Program-made: the position numbers and the translations under genes | Source of the DNA: an uncultured Selenomonadales bacterium | GTDB lineage: Bacteria > Bacillota > Negativicutes > Acidaminococcales > Acidaminococcaceae | NCBI GenBank assembly: GCA_900315345.1 | Contig: OMYP01000005.1 | Span: 108,278-172,277 of the forward strand | Direction: 5' to 3' | Length of the DNA: 64,000 nt | Part shown: piece after piece, positions 43,346-52,112 of the stretch | Layout of the letters: the number at the start of each line of letters is the position of its first letter | Numbering within the stretch: the stretch's first letter is position 1 | The notes under the pieces: model-generated | Database searches by the model: none | What the model was told of the DNA's origin: nothing | Seen by the model: only the letters and a program-made list of their open reading frames with translations

Positions 43346-44311
43346 TCAGAAGTCCACGCGGTACAATTTGTCTGCCCGGTCGTCATACAACAGCACATCG
43401 TTTCCGGTGATGGTGTAAAGCTCAAAGGGACGCAGCCCGGCCTTGGCATCCCCCAGCTTTTTGCCGGTAGCCCGGTCGAACACCCGAATGTCACCCAGGG
43501 AACCGGTATGGATTACATAATTCGTAGTAACGGCCCAGCCCCGGGGCGTTTTCTGCACGCCTTCATAACGGCGCAGCTCTTTTCCCTGCTTATCAAACGC
43601 TACCAACGTGGGGATAGTATCTTTGGAGCCCTCTTTCCGGAGGAATGTGCGCAGATAAATTTCATTACCGTCCGCATATACAGGTTTCAGGATGGCTTTG
43701 GCAAAAGCCGGGATCTTTTTGTAATCCGGAATGATATCATGAATATTTTTGAGGGAATTATTTTCCAGGGTGGCTGCTTTCAGGGCGGTTCCCTGCATCA
43801 CATAAAACTCATTGCTCCCTGCGACGCCGATGGTTTCGCCCAGCCACTTATCCCCTTTGGCAACCTGTTTTCCGTCATACACGCCCATTTTTCCGTCGCC
43901 GGTCCGGAATAGTACCGCTTTACCGTTAGTTGCCAGGTAATCGATTCCGTCAGCATTCGAGACCAAAGTAAGATCGGAAATGCTTTCGTTTTTAAGAGCC
44001 ACTTTCCCTAACTGCATGGGTTTCATATCCACAAAGAAATAAGCTGCGCCATTCATTACAGCCAGGCGGTTAGTACGGATTTTTTTAGCAAGATCCACGC
44101 CTTTCAGCTCGTAAACTTTTGCTTCCTTTTCCCCAAACTTAAAGGTCATGGTCGGCGTTGTGCTCACCGCCGGACGGGACGGTACCGCAACCGTCGTTTT
44201 CGGCGCCGCCGGTTTGGTTTCTCCTTTTTTGTCGCCGCCTCCGCAGGCAGTAAAGTTCAGCGCGGCAAACACAGCCAGGCTTACCGCCAGCACTTTTTTC
44301 TTCGTTAACAT
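43346..44311 (-). CDS. Lipoprotein, probably beta-propeller-like
   Basis: A 321-residue lipoprotein; lipobox LNFTAC followed by GGGDKKGETKPAAPK, the same CGGGDKK opening as the substrate-binding protein at 6976. The mature part has repeated beta-strand blocks (AYFFVDMKPMQLGKVAL, GKAVLFRTGDGKMGVYDGKQV, EIYLRTFLRKEGSKDTIPTLVAFD, DIRVFDRATGKKLGD, DVLLYDDRADKLYRVDF), resembling a quinoprotein-like beta-propeller. No metal or enzyme motif is seen. Function unknown. Confidence 0.75.
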   Translation of the reverse strand: MLTKKKVLAVSLAVFAALNFTACGGGDKKGETKPAAPKTTVAVPSRPAVSTTPTMTFKFGEKEAKVYELKGVDLAKKIRTNRLAVMNGAAYFFVDMKPMQLGKVALKNESISDLTLVSNADGIDYLATNGKAVLFRTGDGKMGVYDGKQVAKGDKWLGETIGVAGSNEFYVMQGTALKAATLENNSLKNIHDIIPDYKKIPAFAKAILKPVYADGNEIYLRTFLRKEGSKDTIPTLVAFDKQGKELRRYEGVQKTPRGWAVTTNYVIHTGSLGDIRVFDRATGKKLGDAKAGLRPFELYTITGNDVLLYDDRADKLYRVDF

Positions 44312-44533
44312 AACATTTCCCCCTGTAATTTTTATTTCCTACATGATTATCAGGCAATTACATTTTAGCATATCCGTCTCTCCTCCCGCAAGACATTCCA
44401 ACCTTGCAAAAAGATATTGAAGACCAAAATGCGTAAAATTCATTTAATGATTACAGTCCGAGTATTTAACTATAAGAGCTGTATATCGGCGGACCTGTGG
44501 AACAAACGGGCCGCCATCCGGGAAAAAAGAGAA

Positions 44534-44567
44534 AAGCCGCTTCGTCGAGTTGAAGCGGCTTATTTTT
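44534..44567. terminator. Intrinsic terminator
   Basis: AAGCCGCTTC pairs with GAAGCGGCTT with T-tracts on both strands. It follows the 148-residue exported protein gene (minus). The rest of 44312-44533 shows nothing else. Confidence 0.85.
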
Positions 44568-44570
44568 ATT

Positions 44571-44601
44571 TAAGGAAACGCTGATTAAATGAGTTTCCTT
44601 A
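44571..44601. repeat. Minimal copy of repeat family B
   Basis: TAAGGAAACGCTGATTAAAT followed by GAGTTTCCTTA: both outer ends abut with the centre missing. Confidence 0.65.
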
Positions 44602-44648
44602 GGGATTAATTTGCAACGGCCTTCTTACTTTTTCCTGCAAACTTCCCT

Positions 44649-45092
44649 TTACTTTTTTCCTACGAACTGTTCTTTCACTTTCTGCGCAGCCAGGGCTTCA
44701 TAGCTTCCTTTCCGCAAAGGCGAGTACTGCAAGACGGTGGGCGAAAACTCATGCTCTTCTACAAGCTTTCCGTTTTTGTCTTTTGTAAGGTACGCTTTAA
44801 CATCGAAGGTGCTGTCTTTATAATTGATATAAATCAGCTGAAAATCGTAGTGATCCCCTGCATGGTTCTGGCAGCCGTCATGGAAATGATAACAGAGCCA
44901 CACTTCGGCAAAATCGCCTACGGATCCTTTTCCATCGAAATAAAATTTCACCGTTTCCCGGTCATAATACACTTTCGCCATGTCATCGGATCCGATTTGC
45001 TGCCACCGGTCCGGGCCGGAATCCACATTGGCGAAAGCCGTTGTCGAAACAAGAGTCAGCACAAAGGTCAACAGGATTAAAATTTTTTTCAT
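44649..45092 (-). CDS. Exported protein of unknown function
   Basis: About 147 residues from the ATG at 45092 (GGAGG upstream); the frame extends 24 codons. Signal peptide MKKILILLTFVLTLVSTTAFA. The mature part starts DSGPDRWQQIGSDDMAKVYYDRETVKF and contains CYHFHDGCQNHAGDH, a His/Cys-rich stretch. This pattern (a short protein describing 'VYYDxxTVK') is frequent among Negativicutes secreted proteins but has no known role. Confidence 0.72.
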   Translation of the reverse strand: MKKILILLTFVLTLVSTTAFANVDSGPDRWQQIGSDDMAKVYYDRETVKFYFDGKGSVGDFAEVWLCYHFHDGCQNHAGDHYDFQLIYINYKDSTFDVKAYLTKDKNGKLVEEHEFSPTVLQYSPLRKGSYEALAAQKVKEQFVGKK

Positions 45093-45241
45093 TTTCTTTT
45101 CCTCCGCTCCGTTCAAAATTACAAAAACTTTTTTCATGAAGCAAATCAATACCAATTCGGGCATTCTATTACTTTACAAATTTAAAATATAATTGTGCTC
45201 ATACTCTTCGCAAACCTGTAGGAAAGCTAATCATTGTTTCC

Positions 45242-46834
45242 TTATATTACCTCGTACTCTTTTACGCACCAGTCATAGCGCTCCAGTTCCAGCTCCCTGC
45301 CGCAAAAAGAACAGTACCGGCCTTCCATCAGGTCAATGGATGCGCCGCAGCCCCGGCACCGTAACGCCTCCGGCTCAAAAACGGCCTGGGTCAGGCAGTC
45401 TGCCGCTTTACTCAGCAACAATTGAACCATTTCCGTTTTCTCTGTCATAGTTCCGTTCTGCCAGAGAAGGAGTTGCATTTCGGCCCGAACCCGGGCCATC
45501 TGTTTTTCTTTTTCTACACGAAAATCCAGCAGTTCCAGATTGTCAAAAGCACAGGAAGCCACATTCCGGTACCGGGGCAGCAGTTCTGACAGATTCATCC
45601 CTGAATAAGCATTGACCTGGGTTTCCGTTTCTGCAAAGTGGATCCCGCTCAGCTTGTTTTCTACATTGCTGAAAAAATCCTGCAGGGAAAAATTCGTATC
45701 GAACCGGGCAACCTTTTCCCGCAGCGTTTCGTTACGGCGTTCCCGTTTCACGTGGGGAAAAAGTGAGGGACGGGCCGCATTGTACAAAATACCCAAAACG
45801 AAGAGGAGGGGAAGGGAAACCACCGAAACCGACAGAACAGTAACCAACAGGCAAAGAATTAATGTGAAAAGGAACGCGCCGACGCCAAAAGAAAGTCCCG
45901 TAACCGTCAGTCCCTCAAGAGGTTCGATCCACCAGAGAGCGAACGCGCAAAACAGGAACGCAACAATAAAAATAATGGTTTTCCCATAGGCATACAGTTT
46001 ACTTTGAAAAACATTTTCCAGCAGCCGGTAATCTTTTCGCAGGGAAAAGCTGGATACCCGCTCTGACAAATCTTCCATGCGGAACCGGACGCCGCAATAG
46101 GGACAGCCGGAAGCCATTTCTTCTATTTTCCCTTCAGCCCCGCAGTTGGGACAGTGCATCGTCTGCCCGTCCCTTGCTTTCTTTGCCCCTACCATATCGT
46201 AGTCGGCGCAATCGTTGTTCGTCTTCTCATAAACGATCCGGTCGCCCTGAAGGTAGCGATAAAATCCGGCTACATGCTCACTGGCAGCTGTATGCATAAA
46301 ACGTCCGTCATAAAACCGTTCTTCTTTCACCGGAATTTCTTTTGTATAACATTTTCGCGTCAGGGCAACTTCCATACGAAGCCCCATGCGTTCCAGCCGT
46401 TTTTTCTGGAGCTGCAGGATGTGCCGGTAAAAATTTGTTACCGTGTATTGCAATTCCCCGCCTTTGCAAAATTTTTCGTATTCCGAACGAAAGCCCGTCA
46501 GCTTTTTCTCCAGTTCCGTGGAATCTTCCGGCGCGTCTTCATAGCGAATCTTAAAAGGATGGAAATATTCATAGACCCACCGATTAATGGAGCTTCGTTT
46601 TTCCTTATAAGCTTCTTCGCCGATCCGATCCCAGGCGAACCCCTTCTTCAGCAGCAGCCGAATAGAAATTCCGATACAAACCGCTGCCATCAGAAGGATT
46701 ACAATTTGGGGGAATAACTCCATATCTTCGTTAGATAAGGCAATGTCCCCTACAAGGACTCCAAAGAACAGAATAAAAAGGCAAAGGCCCAGGCCTCCCA
46801 TATGGATAGATAAATGTGTGCTATCCTGTTTCAC
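45242..46834 (-). CDS. Membrane protein with two zinc ribbons
   Basis: A 530-residue protein starting at GTG (GAGAGG upstream). Hydrophobic segments lie near 13-33 and 43-60, then about 290-310 and 318-350. A ribbon with MHCPNCGAEGKIEEMASGCPYCG lies before the second pair, and a second one, CRGCGASIDLMEGRYCSFCG, is near the C-terminus. Between them lies a region of coiled or mixed structure. The scheme resembles TIM44-like or 'zinc-ribbon plus Tim44' proteins, but I could not confirm that. Probably membrane-bound with the ribbons in the cytoplasm. Compare the ribbon protein at 759. Confidence 0.72.
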   Translation of the reverse strand: MKQDSTHLSIHMGGLGLCLFILFFGVLVGDIALSNEDMELFPQIVILLMAAVCIGISIRLLLKKGFAWDRIGEEAYKEKRSSINRWVYEYFHPFKIRYEDAPEDSTELEKKLTGFRSEYEKFCKGGELQYTVTNFYRHILQLQKKRLERMGLRMEVALTRKCYTKEIPVKEERFYDGRFMHTAASEHVAGFYRYLQGDRIVYEKTNNDCADYDMVGAKKARDGQTMHCPNCGAEGKIEEMASGCPYCGVRFRMEDLSERVSSFSLRKDYRLLENVFQSKLYAYGKTIIFIVAFLFCAFALWWIEPLEGLTVTGLSFGVGAFLFTLILCLLVTVLSVSVVSLPLLFVLGILYNAARPSLFPHVKRERRNETLREKVARFDTNFSLQDFFSNVENKLSGIHFAETETQVNAYSGMNLSELLPRYRNVASCAFDNLELLDFRVEKEKQMARVRAEMQLLLWQNGTMTEKTEMVQLLLSKAADCLTQAVFEPEALRCRGCGASIDLMEGRYCSFCGRELELERYDWCVKEYEVI

Positions 46835-46909
46835 AGGTTACCTCTCTTTCGGAACGGTTCGTCAATAAACGGAACGTATCGCTATAGTTCAGTTATTTCT
46901 TCGTGCTTT

Positions 46910-48262
46910 TTATCCTTTGGCTCCTTCTACGTCATACACTTCCGGTCGTCCATCCTTCCCTACCCTGCACCGCAGCCGTTTTCCGGGCGCAATGTTGCTG
47001 TCCGCCGTAGCGGTGGTGTAAAAGTCACCGGGGTCGCTCATCACATACCAGCTGCGTTTTGTTGTATCTTTCAGGGAAGAAGCCAGCCGCGTCATGGGGA
47101 AATCCCCGATAAGCCCCGGTGTTTTCCCGTTCAGGTCATACACATACAGTCTGTAATTGGCTGCGCTGAACTGGCTGGCCGGATGCTCGTAATCCACATA
47201 CAGGTACCGGCGCCCGTCAGGGCAGCTGACAAAGGTAGGGCGGATGCTTACAGCGGTCAGGTCATTGCTGTACTCCTGTCCGCCGTATTCAATACGGATC
47301 CGGTTGTTTTCGTGAGCCACGCGCAGTTTGTCATTGCCGGAGTTTCCCGGAAGCCGCAGCCCCGTATAGGAACGGAGATCCATACAATAGCCTGTCGGGC
47401 TCTGCCATGCAGGTAATCCGGTATTGGCATCTGTTTTGAAAAGTCCCGGCGTCTCATCAAAGAAAAAAGTGGAGACAAAGGTTTCCTCCGCATAGGTTCC
47501 CCCCAACAGGTAAGGATTAAACCAGAAAGTTACACCTTCCGGTTCCAGCGTCCAGGCCAGAGAATCTTCCTTTAGCCGCTGGGCTATTAAATCATCCAGA
47601 CCGGCTCCGCCATTTTCCATAAAGCTGGCATCGGGATAATCTGCTTTCAGTTTTTTCTTCAGGGCTTCGGCCATAGCAAACCGATTTGCGAATACATCGG
47701 ACAGCTGCAATTCCTTACCGGTGCGGGCGTCAAAATTTTTCCCCGTAAGACAACTTATGCCATGGAAGCCGCCTTCGTATTCCCCGTTATCTTCCAAAAA
47801 GCTGACTGCTTTTCCGTCGGCCCGGCGGACCAGGATATCACCGGTCAACCAGAAGGGCCCGTAGTACGGTGAAAATGAATCAAGGTTTTTCATCCGATCA
47901 CGCCATTCTCCTTTGGCCTCGTCAAACAGCTCTTTACGGGATTTTTCAGAGGCGTCCCGTTCCTTACGGCTGTACTCTGCCAGCGCCTTTGCGATATTCC
48001 GGTCAGCTTCTCTGGCTTTTCCGTAAAAATGGATATCCGTCCAGTGGGCCCGCAGCATTTCATGAGGCCCTTCCCAGTCCGAATAACTACGCACGGTTAT
48101 AAGAAGCGGCAGGGAACGCTGCGCAATGTTCTGTCCCGCAGTTATTTTACTCCCTGCAAAAGCCGGCCGTGCCAAATCCATTTTTACAATACCTGAGTCA
48201 AATGGGACGGCCAAAGACAGCGCCGCAGCCAGCGCAACCGTTATCATTTTCGTTTTATCCAT
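46910..48262 (-). CDS. Exported RsiV-like (DUF3298) protein
   Basis: About 450 residues from the ATG at 48262 (AAAGGGG at -9). Signal peptide KMITVALAAALSLAVPF. NGEYEGGFHGISCLTGKNFDARTGKELQLSDVF is the characteristic part of DUF3298/RsiV extracellular domains, which in Bacillus RsiV bind lysozyme. Upstream is a charged helical region, and the C-terminal half is a beta-rich domain (DGRRYLYVDYEHPASQFSAANYRLYVYDLNGKTPG). No membrane anchor or sigma-factor gene is nearby, so anti-sigma activity is not supported. Confidence 0.75.
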   Translation of the reverse strand: MDKTKMITVALAAALSLAVPFDSGIVKMDLARPAFAGSKITAGQNIAQRSLPLLITVRSYSDWEGPHEMLRAHWTDIHFYGKAREADRNIAKALAEYSRKERDASEKSRKELFDEAKGEWRDRMKNLDSFSPYYGPFWLTGDILVRRADGKAVSFLEDNGEYEGGFHGISCLTGKNFDARTGKELQLSDVFANRFAMAEALKKKLKADYPDASFMENGGAGLDDLIAQRLKEDSLAWTLEPEGVTFWFNPYLLGGTYAEETFVSTFFFDETPGLFKTDANTGLPAWQSPTGYCMDLRSYTGLRLPGNSGNDKLRVAHENNRIRIEYGGQEYSNDLTAVSIRPTFVSCPDGRRYLYVDYEHPASQFSAANYRLYVYDLNGKTPGLIGDFPMTRLASSLKDTTKRSWYVMSDPGDFYTTATADSNIAPGKRLRCRVGKDGRPEVYDVEGAKG

Positions 48263-48331
48263 GAATGCCACTCCCCTTTCTTCTTTTGGAACCGTTCAGC
48301 TATAAAATTTTCATTTATTCTTTTACAAAAA

Positions 48332-48372
48332 CAGGGCTGCAGATTATTTTTCACAATAGCCTGCAGCCCCTT
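48332..48372 (-). terminator. Terminator of the Ig-like anchored protein gene
   Basis: GGGGCTGCAG pairs with CTGCAGCCC; the minus strand then reads TGTTTTTG. Confidence 0.8.
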
Positions 48373-48411
48373 GCGGATCACAGGCCATCTGTCACCCGCA
48401 ATCATGTTTCC

Positions 48412-49845
48412 TTATTTTTTTTTGCGGTTCATGAACATCCAGATGCCGCCGCCGATCAGGACTACCGGCAGGCCGAGGATCAATATGTCCAGCATATCAA
48501 AGTCGTCATCGTCTCCTGCTTTTGCTCCGTCAGGCTTTGGGAGTTCCGCCTTGCCTACCGCCACTTTCCAGGTGCGGGTCATTTCACCGTTTTTTGCGGT
48601 TACATCCACAACGCCGTCCCCTTTGCCAACGAGCACGCCGTCCTTGATTTCCGCAATCTTGCCGTCGCTGACGCTCCACTGGGGTTTCACTTCCCCTTCC
48701 TGGCCGGAAATATACGCAGCCAGTTCCAGCTTTTCATTGACGTTTACATGAGCGGGCAGGGCGTTGCATTCCAGCTTTGGGACATAGGCGTTCACTTCTA
48801 CTTTAAATTCACGGGACGCTTCGTCAATTGTCAGTTTCCCGCTGATCGTAGCGGTTCCTTCCGCCTTGGCAGTGAGAGTTCCTTTATCGTCTACGCTGAC
48901 CTTGTCGCTTGCGCTGGATTTCAAATCGGACAGTTTATATTTCAGGTTGCCGGGAACGGTTACCACTAATTTGCTGCTTTCGCCAACTTTAATGTCAGGT
49001 TCTGCCGGCTCCACATTCACCACAGCGCTGATGGCAAACTGGTTTTCCTTAGCGTCGGCGCCTTTCCCTTCCACCTTTTCCTCGGTAGCGCCTTCCGGCA
49101 CGGATATTTCTTCTTCCTCTTCTTCCTCCGGTAACAGGGGCGCTTTCTTCGTAGCGAGCATGGCCGCCGGGGATCCGTAGATCAGCTGGGGATTGTTTAC
49201 GTCGTCGTTGCGGTAAACCGCACTTAAATCCGCAGCCACAAGGAACCGGGCAAACAGCTTGTTGCTGGGCTCGTTGATGGCGCGCACATCGTAGAACCAG
49301 CCGCCGATTGCTTCGTGGGCATAAACCAGACGATAGGGCCGGTTGGTACTGTTCAGGCTGGTCTTCACCGGGGCGATGCCTTCCAAAACCGCTGTGGCGG
49401 CCGCTTCGGAAACTTCGTAACCTTTTTCCGTAAATTCATAGGCGCCGCTCACATCAGCCGGCATCGTGCCGGTCTGTTTTACTGTAATAGTTTTTCCGTT
49501 CAGGGTAAAGGTCAGCTTCACCGGTTTTTTGTCCACTTCAAATTCCGCTTCGGCTGTGCCGTTATCTTCCACAAAGAAAACACCTGCCGTGGCGAAATCG
49601 TAGGAACTGTCTTCTTTTTCGCTGCCCCGCATGACGTTAAACTCAAACAGGAAGAGTTCTTCTTCCATGGGTTTGATAATGAGGCGGCCGTTATTGTACT
49701 GGGAGCTTTCTTTCCACGTATAACTGCCTTCCGCTTTTTTCCATTCTTCACTGCCCTTGGCCATGGCTGCCGCGGTAACGGCCAGCATTACAAGCAGCGT
49801 CAGCACAAAAACCATAAGCTTATTCATCTTACTATTCCGTTTCAT
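48412..49845 (-). CDS. Exported, C-terminally anchored protein with Ig-like (Big_2) domains
   Basis: A 477-residue protein with AAGGAGG upstream. N-terminal signal LMVFVLTLLVMLAVTAAAMA, a beta-rich domain of about 200 residues, an acidic linker with seven consecutive Glu, then two bacterial Ig-like domains (residues about 270-355 and 356-430, with SDGKIAEIKDGVLVGKGDGVVDVTA as the Big_2 signature). A C-terminal helix ILILGLPVVLIGGGIWMFM and RKKK anchor it. It should stand on the outside of the membrane. Ligand unknown. Confidence 0.82.
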   Translation of the reverse strand: MKRNSKMNKLMVFVLTLLVMLAVTAAAMAKGSEEWKKAEGSYTWKESSQYNNGRLIIKPMEEELFLFEFNVMRGSEKEDSSYDFATAGVFFVEDNGTAEAEFEVDKKPVKLTFTLNGKTITVKQTGTMPADVSGAYEFTEKGYEVSEAAATAVLEGIAPVKTSLNSTNRPYRLVYAHEAIGGWFYDVRAINEPSNKLFARFLVAADLSAVYRNDDVNNPQLIYGSPAAMLATKKAPLLPEEEEEEEISVPEGATEEKVEGKGADAKENQFAISAVVNVEPAEPDIKVGESSKLVVTVPGNLKYKLSDLKSSASDKVSVDDKGTLTAKAEGTATISGKLTIDEASREFKVEVNAYVPKLECNALPAHVNVNEKLELAAYISGQEGEVKPQWSVSDGKIAEIKDGVLVGKGDGVVDVTAKNGEMTRTWKVAVGKAELPKPDGAKAGDDDDFDMLDILILGLPVVLIGGGIWMFMNRKKK

Positions 49846-49859
49846 GTCCTTACGCCTCC

Positions 49860-50555
49860 TTACAGTGCCAGCCTGAATTTTGCCGTACGGGGCGATCTGC
49901 CGTCAACCCAGTACTTCACCGTATATACGCCCCGGGGAGAACGTCTGGCCGCATTTTTTCCTGCCCAGCCGTTCCAGTCGAAGCAGAACCATTGGTTGGA
50001 ATTCCCCGACTTGAAATTGTAAGTACGTAACAGTTGGTTTTTGTTGTTGAATATCTGGAAATGCAATCCTTTTCCCCTGGCATTGTTTCGTTTGAAATAC
50101 AGCCGCTGCATCAAATCGCCGTTATTGTTCCGGATAACCTTTGTAGAATGATATTGCAGATAAGTCCCACCGGTGTATTTAAAAGGAGTAATGACTCGTT
50201 CTCCTTCATACCACTCCCATCCGGGACTCGTCTCAAGATATGTGACCAATTTGTAATTGCCGGGTTTATGCGCGGACATGTTAAACAGATATTTGTAATA
50301 TCCGTACTTTGTATTATTCTTTTTATATATCTTTTGGGGTTTATTTGCTCTGAAAATTATAATCTTCTGATTCTTGCTGTTCAGGATATAGCCTTGCCTT
50401 GGCGAAGTGTGATTCGCCCAATAAATCCAGGCAGAACCTCTTGTGCCGTTAAATGATACTTTGGATGAAAGCCCCTTTACGGCAGCAAATACTGTTACGG
50501 TAACAAGAAATACTGCTACAAGGCTCAGGGCTATAATTTTACGCGCCCGATCCAT
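49860..50555 (-). CDS. Exported protein with FlgD-like Ig C-terminus
   Basis: About 231 residues from the ATG at 50555 (GGGGAGG upstream); the frame starts 23 codons earlier. Signal anchor KIIALSLVAVFLVTVTVFAA. The mature part is basic and Asn/Lys/Tyr-rich. The end, FDWNGWAGKNAARRSPRGVYTVKYWVDG, resembles the FlgD-type Ig fold that closes many secreted proteins. It lies 14 bp upstream of the Big_2 protein gene, so the two are probably co-transcribed and exported together. Confidence 0.72.
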   Translation of the reverse strand: MDRARKIIALSLVAVFLVTVTVFAAVKGLSSKVSFNGTRGSAWIYWANHTSPRQGYILNSKNQKIIIFRANKPQKIYKKNNTKYGYYKYLFNMSAHKPGNYKLVTYLETSPGWEWYEGERVITPFKYTGGTYLQYHSTKVIRNNNGDLMQRLYFKRNNARGKGLHFQIFNNKNQLLRTYNFKSGNSNQWFCFDWNGWAGKNAARRSPRGVYTVKYWVDGRSPRTAKFRLAL

Positions 50556-50596
50556 AATAAAACCTCCCCTTTTATAAAAAATTTGAAAACAAAATA

Positions 50597-50638
50597 ACCG
50601 TTTTAACGCAACATGAACACACATTGCACTAAAACGGT
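50597..50638 (-). other. Leader hairpin with T-tract upstream of exported protein gene
   Basis: ACCGTTTTA pairs with TAAAACGGT over a 24-nt loop, then TTATTTTGTTTTC on the minus strand. It lies in front of the gene at 50555, so it could be an attenuator or just ends an upstream transcript. Confidence 0.45.
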
Positions 50639-50855
50639 CATCCCGATTTGCGAAAAATTAGTAAAGGAATTACTTATACTATTATCAGATTCGATTCGAT
50701 TAAGCGTAGCCCGAGTTGCCATTTCCTGCCAACCTCTCAAGACACACAATTCATAAATTGTTCGTAATTTTTTAAATTTATTTTATAATTGTCACCTTCC
50801 TGAATATTATTTTACATTATCATACTTTGTTTGGCAAGTTTTATTGCCAGCGCCG

Positions 50856-51197
50856 TCAGTTAAAAATCATCGACAGCAGCGGCAGGGTGCCAATGGCCGT
50901 CGCCAGATACAAAACCAAGTTAAGCAGAAAATGGATGATCCGATGCTCCTCTCCTTTCAGCTTACGGAAAACACAGTAAAGGGAAACACACAGGTACAAA
51001 ATGAAACAGAGGATGGCGATTAGGACCATGGGGATCACAAACTCCATGATGTTCATATGGCCACGGGGAACCACGCCCCCGTCTTCCAGGGTAACGTGGC
51101 TCATGTATTCGATGAAGGCCCAGGCGCCCCCAAAGGAAAACACAAGGGTAAGGATACCGCTGATCCAGGAAAAAAGGTAATACATCCACAGCTTCAT
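50856..51197 (-). CDS. Small integral membrane protein, unknown
   Basis: A 113-residue protein with three or four hydrophobic segments: MKLWMYYLFSWISGILTLVF, then MEFVIPMVLIAILCFILYL and HFLLNLVLYLATAIGTLPLL. Its ATG overlaps the stop of the upstream carboxylesterase gene by 4 bp, indicating coupling. I do not recognise a family. Confidence 0.75.
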   Translation of the reverse strand: MKLWMYYLFSWISGILTLVFSFGGAWAFIEYMSHVTLEDGGVVPRGHMNIMEFVIPMVLIAILCFILYLCVSLYCVFRKLKGEEHRIIHFLLNLVLYLATAIGTLPLLSMIFN

Positions 51198-51967
51198 GAT
51201 GTTTCCTCCAAATCTTTAGTAAAAAATTCCAGGCACGCATCAAAAACTTTTTCCCGTTCCTCCCCCAGGGTCACCACGTGCCGGGACTTTGGCAGCCAGA
51301 GAATTTTTTTCTGCTGCTTTGGCACGTTGCTTAAATTTTCATAAATGTAGTTCGCGCTTTTGGGATTTACTGTGTGGTCCGCTTCCCCCTGCACGATCAA
51401 AGTGGGAGCCGTAATTTTTTTCAGGTAGTCCTCCTTGCAGAGTTTGATCAACTCCAGCAGACTTGGAATGGGTTTCGTGGGCATCTCCGGATAGCCCTGC
51501 ATGTATTCCCGGGGCACGTCGTAAGTTTGCTGCCCCGTGTGGATGCGCCGAATAAAAAAGCGCAAAATTTTTACGAACGGCACGCGTTTGTCTTTCAGGT
51601 AAATTGGCGTGGCAAGGAGGGCAACTTTTTCAACAGGATGCTCCGCCGCTGCTTTGATGGCCAGCAGGCTGCCCATGGACTGGCCCGCAACGTAAATGTG
51701 GTCGCAGATTTTGTGCAACTCTTTCACGCCTTCATCCACTGCTTTATACCAGTCCTGCCACACAGTCTGCTCCAGTTCCTCCACCGTAGTGCCGTGGCCT
51801 GCAAGGCGCACGCCCAACACCGTGTAGCCGCCCTTTTCATTTAAATAATTTCCCAGCAGCCGCATCTCCGCCGGGGATCCGGTGTAGCCATGAACAAGCA
51901 GCACGCCGGCATCATTATTGCCCTGGAGAAAAAACGCGTCTGCTTCTTTGGGAATTGATTGACTCAT
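51194..51967 (-). CDS. Carboxylesterase, Est30/monoglyceride-lipase type
   Basis: A 257-residue alpha/beta hydrolase. HGYTGSP (residues 26-32) forms the oxyanion hole, GQSMG places the nucleophile at S97, the acid is D197 in GEADHTVNP, and the His is H230 in KSRHVVTLGEER. This set matches Geobacillus Est30 carboxylesterase and monoacylglycerol lipases. No signal peptide. Probably cytoplasmic. It overlaps the downstream small membrane protein gene by 4 bp. Confidence 0.9.
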   Translation of the reverse strand: MSQSIPKEADAFFLQGNNDAGVLLVHGYTGSPAEMRLLGNYLNEKGGYTVLGVRLAGHGTTVEELEQTVWQDWYKAVDEGVKELHKICDHIYVAGQSMGSLLAIKAAAEHPVEKVALLATPIYLKDKRVPFVKILRFFIRRIHTGQQTYDVPREYMQGYPEMPTKPIPSLLELIKLCKEDYLKKITAPTLIVQGEADHTVNPKSANYIYENLSNVPKQQKKILWLPKSRHVVTLGEEREKVFDACLEFFTKDLEETS

Positions 51968-52026
51968 GGCTGGCCTCCATAAAATGGTATTTGCAAATTT
52001 ATTATATCATAACTGAAATCCACGCA

Positions 52027-52055
52027 CAAAAAAAGGACTGCCGAAGCAGTCCTTT
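52027..52055 (-). terminator. Terminator of hppA
   Basis: AAGGACTGC-TTCG-GCAGTCCTT followed on the minus strand by TTTTTTTT. It also lies just past the carboxylesterase start. Confidence 0.92.
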
Positions 52056-52112
52056 AACTTTTTCAGATACAACGTATCTTGCGTTTTAATTTTTTTGCCG
52101 GATCCGTTCCGA

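Noticed and set aside
46910..48262. Anti-sigma factor RsiV proper
   Set aside because: No membrane helix separating a cytoplasmic anti-sigma domain and no sigma-factor gene adjacent; only the extracellular domain type matches.
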